Assembly (NCBI GenBank): GCA_016709495.1
Contig: JADJMS010000006.1
Location: 186,001-250,000 of the forward strand
DNA: 64,000 nucleotides
Reading direction: 5' to 3'
Source: Candidatus Dechloromonas phosphorivorans
GTDB lineage: Bacteria > Pseudomonadota > Gammaproteobacteria > Burkholderiales > Rhodocyclaceae
Made by a program: the position numbers and the translations under genes. The notes below the pieces were generated by a model that worked only from the letters and a program-made list of their open reading frames with translations, was not told the origin of the DNA and searched no databases. Numbering within the stretch: position 1 is the first letter of the stretch; the number at the start of each line of letters is the position of its first letter. Shown one piece after another: positions 42,695-52,735 of this stretch.

Positions 42695-44425
42695 ATGCGC
42701 ACATCGCAGTTCTTTTTCAACACCCAGAAGGAAGCCCCTGCCGACGCCGAAGTCATTAGCCAGAAAATGATGCTGCGCGCCGGTTATATAAAACGCACCG
42801 CTGCCGGCATTTATACATGGATGCCGCTTGGCCTGCGCGTACTGCGCAAGGTGGAAAACATTGTTCGCGAAGAGATGAACAATGCTGGCGCGCTGGAATT
42901 GCTGATGCCGGCAGTCCAGCCCTTCGAACTGTGGCAGGAATCAGGCCGTGGCGACCAGTACGGCCCTGAGTTACTGCGTTTCAAGGATAGGCACCAGCGC
43001 GACTTCGTTATTGGGCCAACGCACGAAGAAGTCATTACCGATGTCGTCCGGCGGGATGTAAAGAGCTATCGCCAGTTGCCGATCCACCTTTACCAGATTC
43101 AAACCAAGTTTCGCGATGAAATCCGCCCGCGCTTTGGCGTCATGCGTGGCCGCGAATTTCTTATGAAGGATGGCTACTCCTTCCATACCTCATTTGATGA
43201 TCTGGTGCGTGAATACGGCAACATGTACGCCACCTACACCAAAATATTTACTCGCCTTGGCCTGAAATTCCGTGCGGTAGCGGCGGATACGGGTTCGATT
43301 GGCGGTACCGGCTCGCATGAATTCCATGTTCTCGCCGAATCCGGTGAGGACGACATCGCCTTCTGCCCGGACTCCGATTATGCCGCCAATGTCGAGCTGG
43401 CCGAGGCTGTCGCCCCCTCTGTTGAACGCGCAGCGGCCACCAAATCATTAGAAAAAATTGCCACGCCGGGTAAATCAGCCTGTGCTGACGTCGCCAAATT
43501 CCTAGATGTGCCGTTGGACAAAATCGTCAAATCGATTGCTGTATTCAGCGAAAAGGAAGATGGCAGCAACACGTTTGCCCTCCTCTTGCTGCGTGGCGAT
43601 CACGAACTGAATGAAATCAAGGCCAGCAAAATTGCGGCAATTTCGCCCTTCCGCTTCGCCACCGAAGGCGAAGTTGAAGAGCATCTTGGCTGCAAACCGG
43701 GTTTTATCGGACCGGTTACGGTCGACAGAAAAAAAGTGCTGATTTTTTCTGACCGTTCCGTTGCGGCAATGAGTGATTTTGTCTGTGGTGCCAACGAGGC
43801 CGGCTACCACCTGACCGGTGTCAATTTCGGCCGCGATCTACCCGAGCCGCAAGTTGCCGACCTGCGCAACGTTATCGCCGGGGATGCTTCACCTGACGGC
43901 AAAGGCAAACTGGAAATCTGTCGCGGCATCGAAGTCGGCCATATTTTCCAGCTACGTCAAAAGTACGCCGCTGCGCTGAACTGCAATTTCCTTGACGAGA
44001 ACGGCAAAAGCCAGATCATGGAAATGGGCTGCTATGGGATCGGTGTTTCACGCATCGTCGGCGCAGCGATAGAGCAAGGCAATGATGAAAAAGGGATTTT
44101 CCTCCCGCCTTCAATCGCTCCATTTGCAGTTTGCATCGTCCCAATGGGTTACCACAAGAGCGAAGCCGTCAAATCTGCCGCCGACACGCTTTACGCCCAA
44201 TTGAAAGCTGAAGGCATCGACGTCATTCTTGATGACCGCAACGAGCGCCCCGGCGTCATGTTTGCCGACATAGAATTGATCGGCATCCCGCACCGTGTCG
44301 TAATTGGTGAGCGCGGGCTGAAGGAAGGCCAGTTTGAATACAAAGGTCGCCTGGAAGCCGAAGCGAGCATGATTGCACAGGCAGATATCATGGATTCACT
44401 CAAAGCAAAACTGTGCGCTGGCTGA
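42695..44425 (+). CDS. proS: Prolyl-tRNA synthetase
   Basis: 576 residues from the ATG at 42695 (MRTSQFFFNTQKEAP). Class II motifs are clear: TDVVRRDVKSYRQLPIHLYQIQTKFRDE (motif 2 region), and GCYGIGVSRIVGAAIEQ (motif 3). The editing (INS) domain is present between about residues 225 and 390. The bacterial long form. A dispersed 12-mer copy encodes PVTVD at 43715. The stop overlaps the next gene's start. Confidence 0.97.
   Translation: MRTSQFFFNTQKEAPADAEVISQKMMLRAGYIKRTAAGIYTWMPLGLRVLRKVENIVREEMNNAGALELLMPAVQPFELWQESGRGDQYGPELLRFKDRHQRDFVIGPTHEEVITDVVRRDVKSYRQLPIHLYQIQTKFRDEIRPRFGVMRGREFLMKDGYSFHTSFDDLVREYGNMYATYTKIFTRLGLKFRAVAADTGSIGGTGSHEFHVLAESGEDDIAFCPDSDYAANVELAEAVAPSVERAAATKSLEKIATPGKSACADVAKFLDVPLDKIVKSIAVFSEKEDGSNTFALLLLRGDHELNEIKASKIAAISPFRFATEGEVEEHLGCKPGFIGPVTVDRKKVLIFSDRSVAAMSDFVCGANEAGYHLTGVNFGRDLPEPQVADLRNVIAGDASPDGKGKLEICRGIEVGHIFQLRQKYAAALNCNFLDENGKSQIMEMGCYGIGVSRIVGAAIEQGNDEKGIFLPPSIAPFAVCIVPMGYHKSEAVKSAADTLYAQLKAEGIDVILDDRNERPGVMFADIELIGIPHRVVIGERGLKEGQFEYKGRLEAEASMIAQADIMDSLKAKLCAG
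43715..43726 (-). repeat. Dispersed 12-mer GTCGACCGTAAC
   Basis: Exact copy inside proS (reads GTTACGGTCGAC in the gene). Confidence 0.85.
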
Positions 44426-45024
44426 TTGTTGCAATAGCCTTGGTTTGTGCATCGGCGGCCTACGCCGGTGCACAAAAAAACGAACCGCTCTCTGCCACTG
44501 TCCAAGCCGCATTGCACAAAGCTGTTTCTGACTCAAAGCCGCCCAGCAGTTCATTTCGCAGCTCAATGGAAGCCGTTGACTGGCTTACCGAAATGTCCCG
44601 CCGCCTTGAAAAGCGCATTCCTAGTCAGGAATACCGTCTGGACCTGTTGCGCAGCGTGCATTACGAGGCGACGCGCGCCGGTCTGGATCCGCAACTGGTT
44701 CTCGGCCTTATCCACGTCGAGTCCGGCTTTCGCAAATATGCCGTATCATCAGCGGGCGCACGCGGCTACATGCAAGTCATGCCGTTCTGGTTAAGACTAC
44801 TAGGGCGCCCGGAGGACAGCCTGTTCGACCTGCGCACCAACCTGCGTTATGGCTGCACCATCATGCGGCACTATCTGGATATTGAAAAAGGCGACCTTTA
44901 CCGCGCCCTTGGCCGTTACAACGGCAGTTTAGGCAAGCCGGAATACCCAAACATGGTTCGCGCCGCCTGGCACAGCCAGTGGAGCTACGAAAAACCGGCC
45001 CGGCTTGCCCAGGCCGAGCGCTGA
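44413..45024 (+). CDS. Lytic transglycosylase (SLT domain)
   Basis: 203 residues with a signal peptide (start GTG at 44413, overlapping proS by 13 nt; ends near AYAG). The SLT domain has the catalytic Glu in HVESGFRKYAVSSAGARGYMQVMP near residue 102, and LRYGCTIMRHYL and LGRYNGSLG further on. It cuts glycan strands of murein in the periplasm. A short soluble form, about 200 residues, like the proS-linked enzymes of Rhodocyclales. Convergent with ffh, one base between stops. Confidence 0.88.
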   Translation: MRWLIVAIALVCASAAYAGAQKNEPLSATVQAALHKAVSDSKPPSSSFRSSMEAVDWLTEMSRRLEKRIPSQEYRLDLLRSVHYEATRAGLDPQLVLGLIHVESGFRKYAVSSAGARGYMQVMPFWLRLLGRPEDSLFDLRTNLRYGCTIMRHYLDIEKGDLYRALGRYNGSLGKPEYPNMVRAAWHSQWSYEKPARLAQAER

Positions 45025-46383
45025 TTAACGGCCCATCCCAGGCAACATGCCCTTCATGCCGCGCATCAATTTACCCATGCCGCCTTTGGTCAGTTGCTTC
45101 ATCATTTTCTGCGACTGCTCAAACTGATTCAGCAGACGATTGACTTCCTGCACCTGAACCCCCGCCCCCGCAGCAATCCGGCGCTTGCGGCTGGCCTTGA
45201 TAATTTCCGGCTTGGCGCGTTCAGTTGGTGTCATTGAATTGATGATGCCCTCAACCCGCCCAACCATTTTATTCTCTGCACCGGCTGGCATTTGACCAGC
45301 CATTTGGGCAATCTGCGCCGGCATTTTGTCCATTAGCGCAGAGAGGCCGCCCATGCTACGCATCTGGCCGATCTGTTCCTTGAAGTCATTGAGGTCAAAG
45401 CCCTTGCCGGACTTGAGCTTCTTGGCAAAGGCAATCGCCTTGTCCTCGTCCATTCCCTTCTTGGCATCTTCAATCAACGACAGAACGTCGCCCATGCCGA
45501 GGATGCGCGATGCCATCCGCTCCGGGTGGAAAGCTTCCAGCCCGGTCAGCTTTTCACCGACACCGGAAAACTTGATCGGCTTGCCTGTAACGTGTCGAAC
45601 CGATAATGCAGCACCGCCGCGAGCATCGCCATCCAGTTTGGTCAGCACGACACCAGTCAACGGTAGCGCTTCATTAAAGGATTTGGCCGTATTGACCGCA
45701 TCCTGGCCCAACATGGCATCAACCACGAACAAGGTCTCAATCGGGTTGATTGCGGCATGCAGGCGCTTGATTTCCGCCATCATTTCTTCGTCGACCGCAA
45801 GACGTCCTGCCGTATCGACCAATAGAACATCATGGTAATGCCGCTTGGCCCAATCGACGGCAGCCAGCGCAATGGCTTCCGGCTTTTCACCAATAGTGGA
45901 CGGGAAAAAATCGACTCCAGCCTGCCCAGCGACCGACTTCAACTGCTCAATAGCCGCCGGTCGATAAACGTCACAGGAAACGACCAAGACTTTTTTCTTG
46001 TGGTTTTCCTTGAGGAACTTCCCCAGCTTGCCGACTGTCGTTGTCTTACCTGCACCCTGCAAGCCTGCCATCAAAATGATGGCCGGCGGCTGAGTATTGA
46101 AATTGATACCCTCATTCGCTCCGCCCATGATCCGGGTCAGTTCACGATGAACGACACCGACCAATGCCTGCCCTGGGCTCAAGGAACCGATCACCTCTTC
46201 ACCGACTGCCTTTTCCTTGACGGCAGCTATAAAGTCCTTGACCACTGGCAAGGCAACGTCAGCCTCCAGGAGCGCCATGCGCACTTCGCGCAAGGCGTCT
46301 GAAATATTAGACTCAGTCAGGCGAGCTTCGCCCTTCAACGTCTTCATGACGCGGGCAAGGCGATTGGTCAGGTTATCAAGCAT
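45025..46383 (-). CDS. ffh: Signal recognition particle protein Ffh
   Basis: 452 residues. GTPase motifs GLQGAGKTTTVGKL (P-loop near residue 107), DTAGRL and TKLDGDARGG; a Met-rich C-terminal M domain (MKQLTKGGMGKLMRGMKGMLPGMG). With 4.5S RNA it delivers membrane proteins to FtsY. Divergent from the ccsA-like gene, 30 nt between starts. Confidence 0.98.
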   Translation of the reverse strand: MLDNLTNRLARVMKTLKGEARLTESNISDALREVRMALLEADVALPVVKDFIAAVKEKAVGEEVIGSLSPGQALVGVVHRELTRIMGGANEGINFNTQPPAIILMAGLQGAGKTTTVGKLGKFLKENHKKKVLVVSCDVYRPAAIEQLKSVAGQAGVDFFPSTIGEKPEAIALAAVDWAKRHYHDVLLVDTAGRLAVDEEMMAEIKRLHAAINPIETLFVVDAMLGQDAVNTAKSFNEALPLTGVVLTKLDGDARGGAALSVRHVTGKPIKFSGVGEKLTGLEAFHPERMASRILGMGDVLSLIEDAKKGMDEDKAIAFAKKLKSGKGFDLNDFKEQIGQMRSMGGLSALMDKMPAQIAQMAGQMPAGAENKMVGRVEGIINSMTPTERAKPEIIKASRKRRIAAGAGVQVQEVNRLLNQFEQSQKMMKQLTKGGMGKLMRGMKGMLPGMGR

Positions 46384-46412
46384 GGGCTATGGGCTTCTAG
46401 TAGAATTCAAGG

Positions 46413-47252
46413 ATGTCCAACATTGTAATTCAGCTTCTGCCTCACATCCTCGCCGCTCTTTTATATGGTGGCCTGGGCTTCCATTTCTGGAACACCCGTT
46501 GGCGCGAGAGCGAGCATCAGTGTGTTGCCTGCCCCATGCAGGGCTGGGAACGCGCGACCATTGCAGCCGCACTGGTGATTCATGCAGCGGGGCTGTACAA
46601 CGCGCTATTTTCTGAAGTGGGCATGCGCTTTTCCTTCAGCTTTGCGCTATCGCTGATGATGTGGCTCGCCGTATTGATCTACTGGCTGGAAAGTTTTATG
46701 TCTCGCATGGAAGGCATGCAGCCGATGGTGTTACCGCTGGCCGCTGCGTGCACTGTTTTACCTGTCATCTTCCCCAACGTTCACGTCGTTGCACACGCCG
46801 GCGCGACAGGATTCAAACTTCACTTTTTGGCGGCCATGCTCGCCTACAGTCTGCTGACCCTATCCGCCCTGCACGCCATTTTCATGGGCTTCACCGAAAA
46901 CGCATTACACAAACGCTCGCTCAAACGCAGCCTGACCAGCCTGCCGCCGCTCTTGACGATGGAGTCCCTGCTGTTTCGCATGCTGTTACTCGGCTTTACG
47001 CTGCTAACTTTGACGGTTAGTAGCGGCGTCATGTTTTCGGAAGAGCTGTTCGGAAGACCATTTACAATCGACCACAAAACCCTCTTCGCCTTTGCCTCCT
47101 GGGGAATTTTTGCCACCCTTCTGATCGGAAGGCACGCTTGGGGTTGGCGCGGCAAAAGAGCCTTGCGCTGGACTCTCTCCGGCTTTGCTCTATTGATTCT
47201 GGCCTATGTTGGCAGCCGCTTCGTTGCCGAAGTTGTACTTGGGCGTATATAG
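46413..47252 (+). CDS. Cytochrome c assembly protein, CcsA/YpjD-like
   Basis: 279 residues, eight predicted membrane segments. HLLAAMLAYS-like HFLAAMLAYSLLTLSALHAIF and WGIFATLLIGRHAWGWRGKRAL hold the conserved histidines of the HemX/CcsA family (PF01578). Next to ffh this is the usual betaproteobacterial YpjD-like gene, whose exact role in heme or cytochrome handling is unsettled. Followed after 3 nt by the CorB-like gene. Confidence 0.85.
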   Translation: MSNIVIQLLPHILAALLYGGLGFHFWNTRWRESEHQCVACPMQGWERATIAAALVIHAAGLYNALFSEVGMRFSFSFALSLMMWLAVLIYWLESFMSRMEGMQPMVLPLAAACTVLPVIFPNVHVVAHAGATGFKLHFLAAMLAYSLLTLSALHAIFMGFTENALHKRSLKRSLTSLPPLLTMESLLFRMLLLGFTLLTLTVSSGVMFSEELFGRPFTIDHKTLFAFASWGIFATLLIGRHAWGWRGKRALRWTLSGFALLILAYVGSRFVAEVVLGRI

Positions 47253-47255
47253 CTG

Positions 47256-48527
47256 ATGGAGGAAATCCCGCTTTCAGCGCTCTCGATAACGCTGATCGTT
47301 TTGCTGGCAGCCTCGGGCTTTTTCTCGCTCAGCGAAACCGCGATGATGGCATCAAACCGGTTTCGTCTTCGCCATATGGCCCAGTCCGGCCATCGTGGTG
47401 CGCAAAAGGCGCTCGCACTACTAAGTCGAACCGACAAAATGCTCGGTGTTATTCTGCTCGGCAACAACCTGGTCAACTCGGCTGCCGCCACACTGGTCAG
47501 CGTCATTGCGATAGAGCTATTTGGCGACGACAAATGGGCGCTGGGCATCGGAACGCTGGCAGTTACCTTTGCCATTCTGGTTTTTTCGGAAATTACGCCA
47601 AAAATCATTGGCGCTACTCACGCCGACAGATTGGCTCTTTTTCTTGGTTATCTGCTCACCCCGCTACTGCGACTCTTTTATCCCGCAGTCTGGTTTATCA
47701 ACCTTTTCGCCAGCGGCCTGCTGCGGCTAATGCGACTCTCACCGCCCCCGGGAAACGTAGAGGTCAAACTCTCTCCCGAAGAGTTGCGCAGCCTTGTTCT
47801 TGAATCAGCTCATTTGATTCCACAGAAACACAGAGCAATTCTTGGCAGCCTGTTTGAACTCAACAGCATCACTGTTGAGGATCTGATGACACCGCGCGGA
47901 AATATTGAGATCCTTGACATTGACTGCCCGTGGGATGAAGTGCTTATCCAGTTAAGCACCAGTCACCATAGTCGACTGCCCGTTTGCAGGGGCTCGCTTG
48001 ATCAATTATTGGGCGTACTCCAAGCACGTCGCCTGATCGGGCCACTTCGAAATGAGGATTTCGACGAAGCTCAACTGATCAACCATTTACAACCCCCATA
48101 CTACATCCCGGCCGGCACCGCTGTTTTTTCACAACTCGCTTTTTTCCAGGAAAACCATCAGCGCATTGGCTTTGTCGTCGATGAATATGGTGACATTCTC
48201 TGTGTGCTTACCCTTGAGGATATTATTGAAGAACTTGTTGGCGATTTCACTACCTCGCTACCAGGGCTTGGGAACTCACTCTACTGGGATAGCGACGGTA
48301 GCGCCATGGTCGAGGGTTCTCGTCAGCTTCGCGATCTTAACCGAATGCTTGGTCTCGACTTTCCGCTGGATGGCCCAAAAACGCTTAACGGGCTGATACT
48401 TGAGCACTTTCAGGACATCCCAGAATCAGGTGTCAGCATCAAACTAACGGGAATTCTTGTGGAAATTGTTCACACCCAAGATCGCAGCGTAGTCACCACA
48501 CGCATATTCCGCCCCGAAAATAGCTAA
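47256..48527 (+). CDS. CNNM/CorB-type membrane protein (DUF21, CBS pair, CorC_HlyC)
   Basis: 423 residues. Four hydrophobic segments make up the DUF21 domain (residues about 1-175), followed by a CBS pair (about 200-320, with TVEDLMTPRGNIEIL) and a CorC_HlyC domain (GSAMVEGSRQLRDLNRML). Family members are linked to magnesium/cobalt efflux. Preceded by 3 nt after the ccsA-like gene; 64 nt separate it from pilB. Confidence 0.9.
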   Translation: MEEIPLSALSITLIVLLAASGFFSLSETAMMASNRFRLRHMAQSGHRGAQKALALLSRTDKMLGVILLGNNLVNSAAATLVSVIAIELFGDDKWALGIGTLAVTFAILVFSEITPKIIGATHADRLALFLGYLLTPLLRLFYPAVWFINLFASGLLRLMRLSPPPGNVEVKLSPEELRSLVLESAHLIPQKHRAILGSLFELNSITVEDLMTPRGNIEILDIDCPWDEVLIQLSTSHHSRLPVCRGSLDQLLGVLQARRLIGPLRNEDFDEAQLINHLQPPYYIPAGTAVFSQLAFFQENHQRIGFVVDEYGDILCVLTLEDIIEELVGDFTTSLPGLGNSLYWDSDGSAMVEGSRQLRDLNRMLGLDFPLDGPKTLNGLILEHFQDIPESGVSIKLTGILVEIVHTQDRSVVTTRIFRPENS

Positions 48528-48591
48528 AGTCTTTACAAACCAAGGCCTACGTAGCATCATGGGCTGATCATAAGACAGCCGATTTGCATCG

Positions 48592-50307
48592 ATGGCAGCT
48601 ACCCCACAAGCAAGCTCACTGAGCGGACTCGCCCGAGCTCTGGTTCAAGCAGGTCGCCTTAAGGAGGCGGAAGCTGAGCAGCTGTTTACGCAAGCCAGCC
48701 AAAGCAAAATTTCACTGATCGAACAAATAGTCATCAGCAAAAAGGCCAGCGCACTTGATATGGCGCGTTTTGTAGCCGAAACCTTCGGCTATCCGCTACT
48801 TGATCTCGACGCCTTTGATGAGCAGCATATCCAGATTAGTGCCATTGATCGCAAACTCATCGCCACCCACAAGGTCATACCGCTGAACAAGCGCGGCAAC
48901 CGTCTGTCGATTGCGATAGCAGACCCAACAAATCTACGAGCGCTGGATGAAATTCGCTTTCAAACAGGGCTTGCAGTCGACCCAATTGTCGTTGAACACA
49001 GCAAACTAATTCCGCTCGTCGCTAAACACTCAGAGTCTGCGGCTGAAACACTCAAGAACATGGGTGGTGATGACATCAATCTTGACTTCCTCGACGAGGA
49101 AGCGGACACCAAGTCCGACGAGACTTTAGGGCAGGATGTTGACGATGCTCCAGTTGTCAAATTTCTCCAAAAGATATTGATGGATGCGATCAACGATGGC
49201 GCTTCGGATATTCACTTTGAACCGTATGAAAAAGTCTATCGGATTCGCTTTCGTGTCGATGGCATTCTGCGTGAAGTAGCAACCCCACCGTTGGCCATTA
49301 AAGAAAAGCTGGCCTCACGTATCAAGGTCATTTCAAAACTTAACATTGCCGAGAAACGCGTCCCGCAAGATGGACGGATGCGCCTAGTATTATCGAAAAC
49401 ACGTGCCATTGATTTTCGAGTCAGCACATTACCCACGCTGCAGGGCGAGAGAGTCGTCATGCGGATTCTTGATCCATCGTCAGCAACACTGGGCATTGAA
49501 GCGCTGGGTTATGAACCTGAACAAAAAACAGCACTGCTCGACGCAATCAGTCGCCCTTACGGCATGGTTCTGGTTACTGGCCCGACCGGTTCAGGAAAAA
49601 CGGTATCCTTGTATACTTGCCTGAATATTCTGAATAAGGATGGCGTCAACATTTCCACGGCTGAAGACCCGGCGGAAATCAACTTACCCGGTGTTAACCA
49701 GGTAAACGTTGATGATAAAGCAGGGCTAACTTTCCCTGTCGCCCTCAAAGCCTTCCTGCGCCAGGATCCGGACATCATCATGGTTGGTGAAATTCGCGAC
49801 CTGGAAACCGCCGAAATTGCTATTAAAGCAGCGCAGACCGGTCACATGGTGCTATCAACCCTGCATACCAATGACGCTCCACAAACGCTGACCCGCCTGA
49901 TGAACATGGGCGTACCAACCTTTAATATAGCCTCAAGCATTCTGCTGATAACAGCTCAGCGTTTGGCTCGACGACTCTGCAATTGCAAACAACCGATCAC
50001 CGTGCCGCACGAAGCTTTGCTTGAAGCGGGATACACAGAGGACGATCTGGATGGCACATGGAAACTTTATGGCCCCGGAAGCTGCGAGCGCTGCAAGGGT
50101 AGCGGATACAAGGGACGAGTCGGCATCTATCAGGTCATGCCTGTCTCTGAATCCATGCAGCGGCTGATCATGGGCGGCGCTACCGCCTTGGATCTGGCGG
50201 TTCAAGCAAAAAAAGAGGGCGTCAAAGACTTGCGCGCATCCGGGTTACTCAAAGTAAAACAAGGGCTCACTTCACTTGATGAGATCTTGAGCACTACAAA
50301 CATATAA
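48592..50307 (+). CDS. pilB: Type IV pilus assembly ATPase PilB
   Basis: 571 residues. N-terminal MshEN domain (about 1-150), Walker A GPTGSGKT at about residues 330-337, Walker B and Asp box MVGEIRDLETAEIA, His box STLHTND, and a zinc tetra-Cys in CNCK and CERCKGSGYKGR. It powers pilus extension. ATG start. Heads pilB-pilC-pilD, but the usual coaE and zinc-ribbon yacG genes do not follow. Confidence 0.96.
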   Translation: MAATPQASSLSGLARALVQAGRLKEAEAEQLFTQASQSKISLIEQIVISKKASALDMARFVAETFGYPLLDLDAFDEQHIQISAIDRKLIATHKVIPLNKRGNRLSIAIADPTNLRALDEIRFQTGLAVDPIVVEHSKLIPLVAKHSESAAETLKNMGGDDINLDFLDEEADTKSDETLGQDVDDAPVVKFLQKILMDAINDGASDIHFEPYEKVYRIRFRVDGILREVATPPLAIKEKLASRIKVISKLNIAEKRVPQDGRMRLVLSKTRAIDFRVSTLPTLQGERVVMRILDPSSATLGIEALGYEPEQKTALLDAISRPYGMVLVTGPTGSGKTVSLYTCLNILNKDGVNISTAEDPAEINLPGVNQVNVDDKAGLTFPVALKAFLRQDPDIIMVGEIRDLETAEIAIKAAQTGHMVLSTLHTNDAPQTLTRLMNMGVPTFNIASSILLITAQRLARRLCNCKQPITVPHEALLEAGYTEDDLDGTWKLYGPGSCERCKGSGYKGRVGIYQVMPVSESMQRLIMGGATALDLAVQAKKEGVKDLRASGLLKVKQGLTSLDEILSTTNI

Positions 50308-50323
50308 CGGGAAGATCATACGG

Positions 50324-51553
50324 ATGGCAACTTCACCAAAGAAAAACACGCTGGTTGTCAAGGAAAGCACCTTTGTCTGGGAAGGAAAAAACAGAGACGG
50401 CAAAGCGATGCGCGGAGAAATGCGCGCCGCCAGCGAAGCTGTTGTGCAAAGCACATTACGCCGCCAAGGTATCAGCAATACCAAAGTCAAAAAACTACGC
50501 TTCAAATCCGGTGGCAAAGTCACTGAAAAAGACATTTCTCTATTTACCCGACAACTGGCAACCATGATGAAATCGGGCGTGCCACTTTTACAGGCGTTTG
50601 ATATCGTTGGCCGCGGTCACGCCAACCCGGCTGTTGGCAAGTTACTGCTTGATATCAAAGCAGATGTTGAGACAGGTAGTTCACTCTCCCAAGCTTTTCG
50701 TAAATTCCCGCTTTATTTTGACAACCTCTATTGCAACCTCGTTGCAGCGGGTGAGCAAGCAGGTATTCTGGACACCTTGCTGGACCGCCTTGCAACTTAC
50801 AAAGAAAAAATCATTGGCATCAAGAGCAAGATAAAGTCCGCACTTTTTTACCCAATTTCGATCATTGTTGTATCTTTTGTCATTACAGCGATCATCATGA
50901 TTTTTGTTATTCCGGCGTTTAAGGAAGTATTCCGCAGCTTTGGCGCAGATCTCCCTGCGCCGACCTTGATTGTGATTGCGATCTCGGACTTCTTTATTGC
51001 CTACTGGTGGCTAATTTTCGGTGGCATCGGTGGCGGCATTTATGCCTTTTTAGAAGCATACAAGCGCTCAGAGGCCATGCAATACGCATTTGACCGCTAT
51101 TCGCTTCGCGTCCCGATATTTGGTGACATTATTCGCAAATCGGTCATCGCGCGCTGGACGCGTACACTTGCCACCATGTTCAGCGCCGGTGTACCACTCG
51201 TGGAGTCACTTGACTCCGTTGGCGGAGCGGCAGGAAACAATGTTTACAAACTGGCCACCCGTCAAATTCAGGGCGAGGTATCGACCGGAACAAATCTCAC
51301 CCAAGCCATGCAAAACAGCAATCTTTTCCCCAATATGGTGACGCAAATGGTTGCCATTGGCGAAGAGTCAGGCGCTCTCGATTCAATGTTATCAAAAGTT
51401 GCCGACTTCTTTGAACAAGAAGTCGATGATGCAGTGGAGGCTCTGTCCAGCTTGATGGAACCGATGATCATGGTGGTTTTGGGAACATTGATCGGTGGCA
51501 TGGTTATCGCCATGTACCTCCCCATTTTCAAGCTGGGCGCAGTCGTCGGTTGA
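50324..51553 (+). CDS. pilC: Type IV pilus inner-membrane platform protein PilC
   Basis: 409 residues, three membrane segments and two GspF domains (about 70-195 and 275-400), with GVPLLQAFDIVG and GVPLVESLDSVGG repeated. PilC links the ATPase to the growing pilus. 16 nt after pilB; the stop overlaps pilD (TGATG). Confidence 0.96.
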   Translation: MATSPKKNTLVVKESTFVWEGKNRDGKAMRGEMRAASEAVVQSTLRRQGISNTKVKKLRFKSGGKVTEKDISLFTRQLATMMKSGVPLLQAFDIVGRGHANPAVGKLLLDIKADVETGSSLSQAFRKFPLYFDNLYCNLVAAGEQAGILDTLLDRLATYKEKIIGIKSKIKSALFYPISIIVVSFVITAIIMIFVIPAFKEVFRSFGADLPAPTLIVIAISDFFIAYWWLIFGGIGGGIYAFLEAYKRSEAMQYAFDRYSLRVPIFGDIIRKSVIARWTRTLATMFSAGVPLVESLDSVGGAAGNNVYKLATRQIQGEVSTGTNLTQAMQNSNLFPNMVTQMVAIGEESGALDSMLSKVADFFEQEVDDAVEALSSLMEPMIMVVLGTLIGGMVIAMYLPIFKLGAVVG

Positions 51554-52401
51554 TGATTGAACTAATTGGCAATAACTGGCCGGCATTCGCTGGCTTGTTC
51601 GGTTTGTGCATCGGCAGCTTTCTGAACGTCGTCATCCATCGACTCCCCAAGATGATGGAGCGTGAATGGCATGAGCAATGCTTAGAACTTCATGGAAGAG
51701 AATCCGAAAACGCTCCTCCACTGAATCTGTCGCAACCTCGCTCACGTTGCCCGGCTTGCGGACATCAAATTTCGGCACTCGAAAACATACCGGTCATCAG
51801 CTATCTGTTTCTACGTGGACGATGCTCAGCATGCGGTGACAGGATCTCCTTGCGCTATCCGTTCATTGAGTTGATGACAGGGGGAATTTCGGCTTTTGCC
51901 GCCGGGCATTTTGGTTTTGGCTGGGCGGCAGTCGGTGCTTTGATATTGCTTTGGGCGCTGATCACCCTTGCCGCAATCGACTACGACACCCAGTTACTAC
52001 CTGACTCAATCACACTGCCTCTGCTCTGGATTGGCCTTGCCTTTAACCTGAACGGCACGATGACCAACCTTTCATCTGCGGTTCTTGGCGCAATGGTCGG
52101 TTACCTCGCATTATGGAGCGTGTTCTGGGCATTCAAATTAGCCACAGGAAAAGAGGGCATGGGCTATGGAGATTTCAAACTACTGGCCGCGCTGGGTGCA
52201 TGGCTAGGTTGGCAAATGCTGCCTGCAATCATTCTTTTGTCGTCAATTGTTGGCGCTGTTACTGGCATTTCATTGATTGTTTTTGCCCAACACGGGCGAA
52301 ACAACCCAATTCCCTTTGGCCCTTACCTAGCGGCAGCCGGAGTCATTGTGCTCTTTTGGGGACAGGAGCTGACACGAACCTATCTCGGCTTACTAGGTTG
52401 A
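51553..52401 (+). CDS. pilD: Prepilin peptidase PilD
   Basis: 282 residues from the ATG at 51553 (MIELIGNNWPAF). The two aspartates of the GxGD-type protease are in AIDYDTQLLPD and GYGDFKLLAALG. The cytoplasmic zinc-type Cys motif is CPACG and CSACG. It cleaves leaders of prepilins and N-methylates them. Ends the pilBCD cluster. The pilin gene is not here. Confidence 0.96.
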   Translation: MIELIGNNWPAFAGLFGLCIGSFLNVVIHRLPKMMEREWHEQCLELHGRESENAPPLNLSQPRSRCPACGHQISALENIPVISYLFLRGRCSACGDRISLRYPFIELMTGGISAFAAGHFGFGWAAVGALILLWALITLAAIDYDTQLLPDSITLPLLWIGLAFNLNGTMTNLSSAVLGAMVGYLALWSVFWAFKLATGKEGMGYGDFKLLAALGAWLGWQMLPAIILLSSIVGAVTGISLIVFAQHGRNNPIPFGPYLAAAGVIVLFWGQELTRTYLGLLG

Positions 52402-52471
52402 AAAATCGACCTCGATGACAATATAGGTCATTGACCCTATCAGTTATAATTCAAGGTTTTGGAGGACTCTG

Positions 52472-52735
52472 ATGCCGATTTACGAATATCGCTGCGACTC
52501 CTGCGGTTTCCAGAAAGAACATCTGCAAAAGATGAGTGATCCGCAGCTCACCACCTGCCCCGAATGCGGCCAGGAAAGCTATAGCAAGCTGCTTTCCGCT
52601 GCCGGCTTTCAGCTCAAGGGCAGTGGCTGGTATGCAACCGATTTCAAAGGTGGTAGCAAATCAACACCTGCCACCGAGAGCACACCGCCCTGCCAGGGTG
52701 GCTCAGGAGCGTGTACTCCGTGCGCGGCCAGCTAA
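52472..52735 (+). CDS. FmdB-family zinc ribbon protein
   Basis: 87 residues. MPIYEYRCDSCG and TCPECGQ are the two zinc-ribbon CxxC halves (FmdB/CxxC_CxxC_SSSS), and the tail has CQGG and CTPCAAS extra cysteines. Function unknown; close to DUF502 and aspS in betaproteobacteria. TATAAT sits about 30 nt upstream. The end overlaps the next gene by about 16 nt. Confidence 0.87.
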   Translation: MPIYEYRCDSCGFQKEHLQKMSDPQLTTCPECGQESYSKLLSAAGFQLKGSGWYATDFKGGSKSTPATESTPPCQGGSGACTPCAAS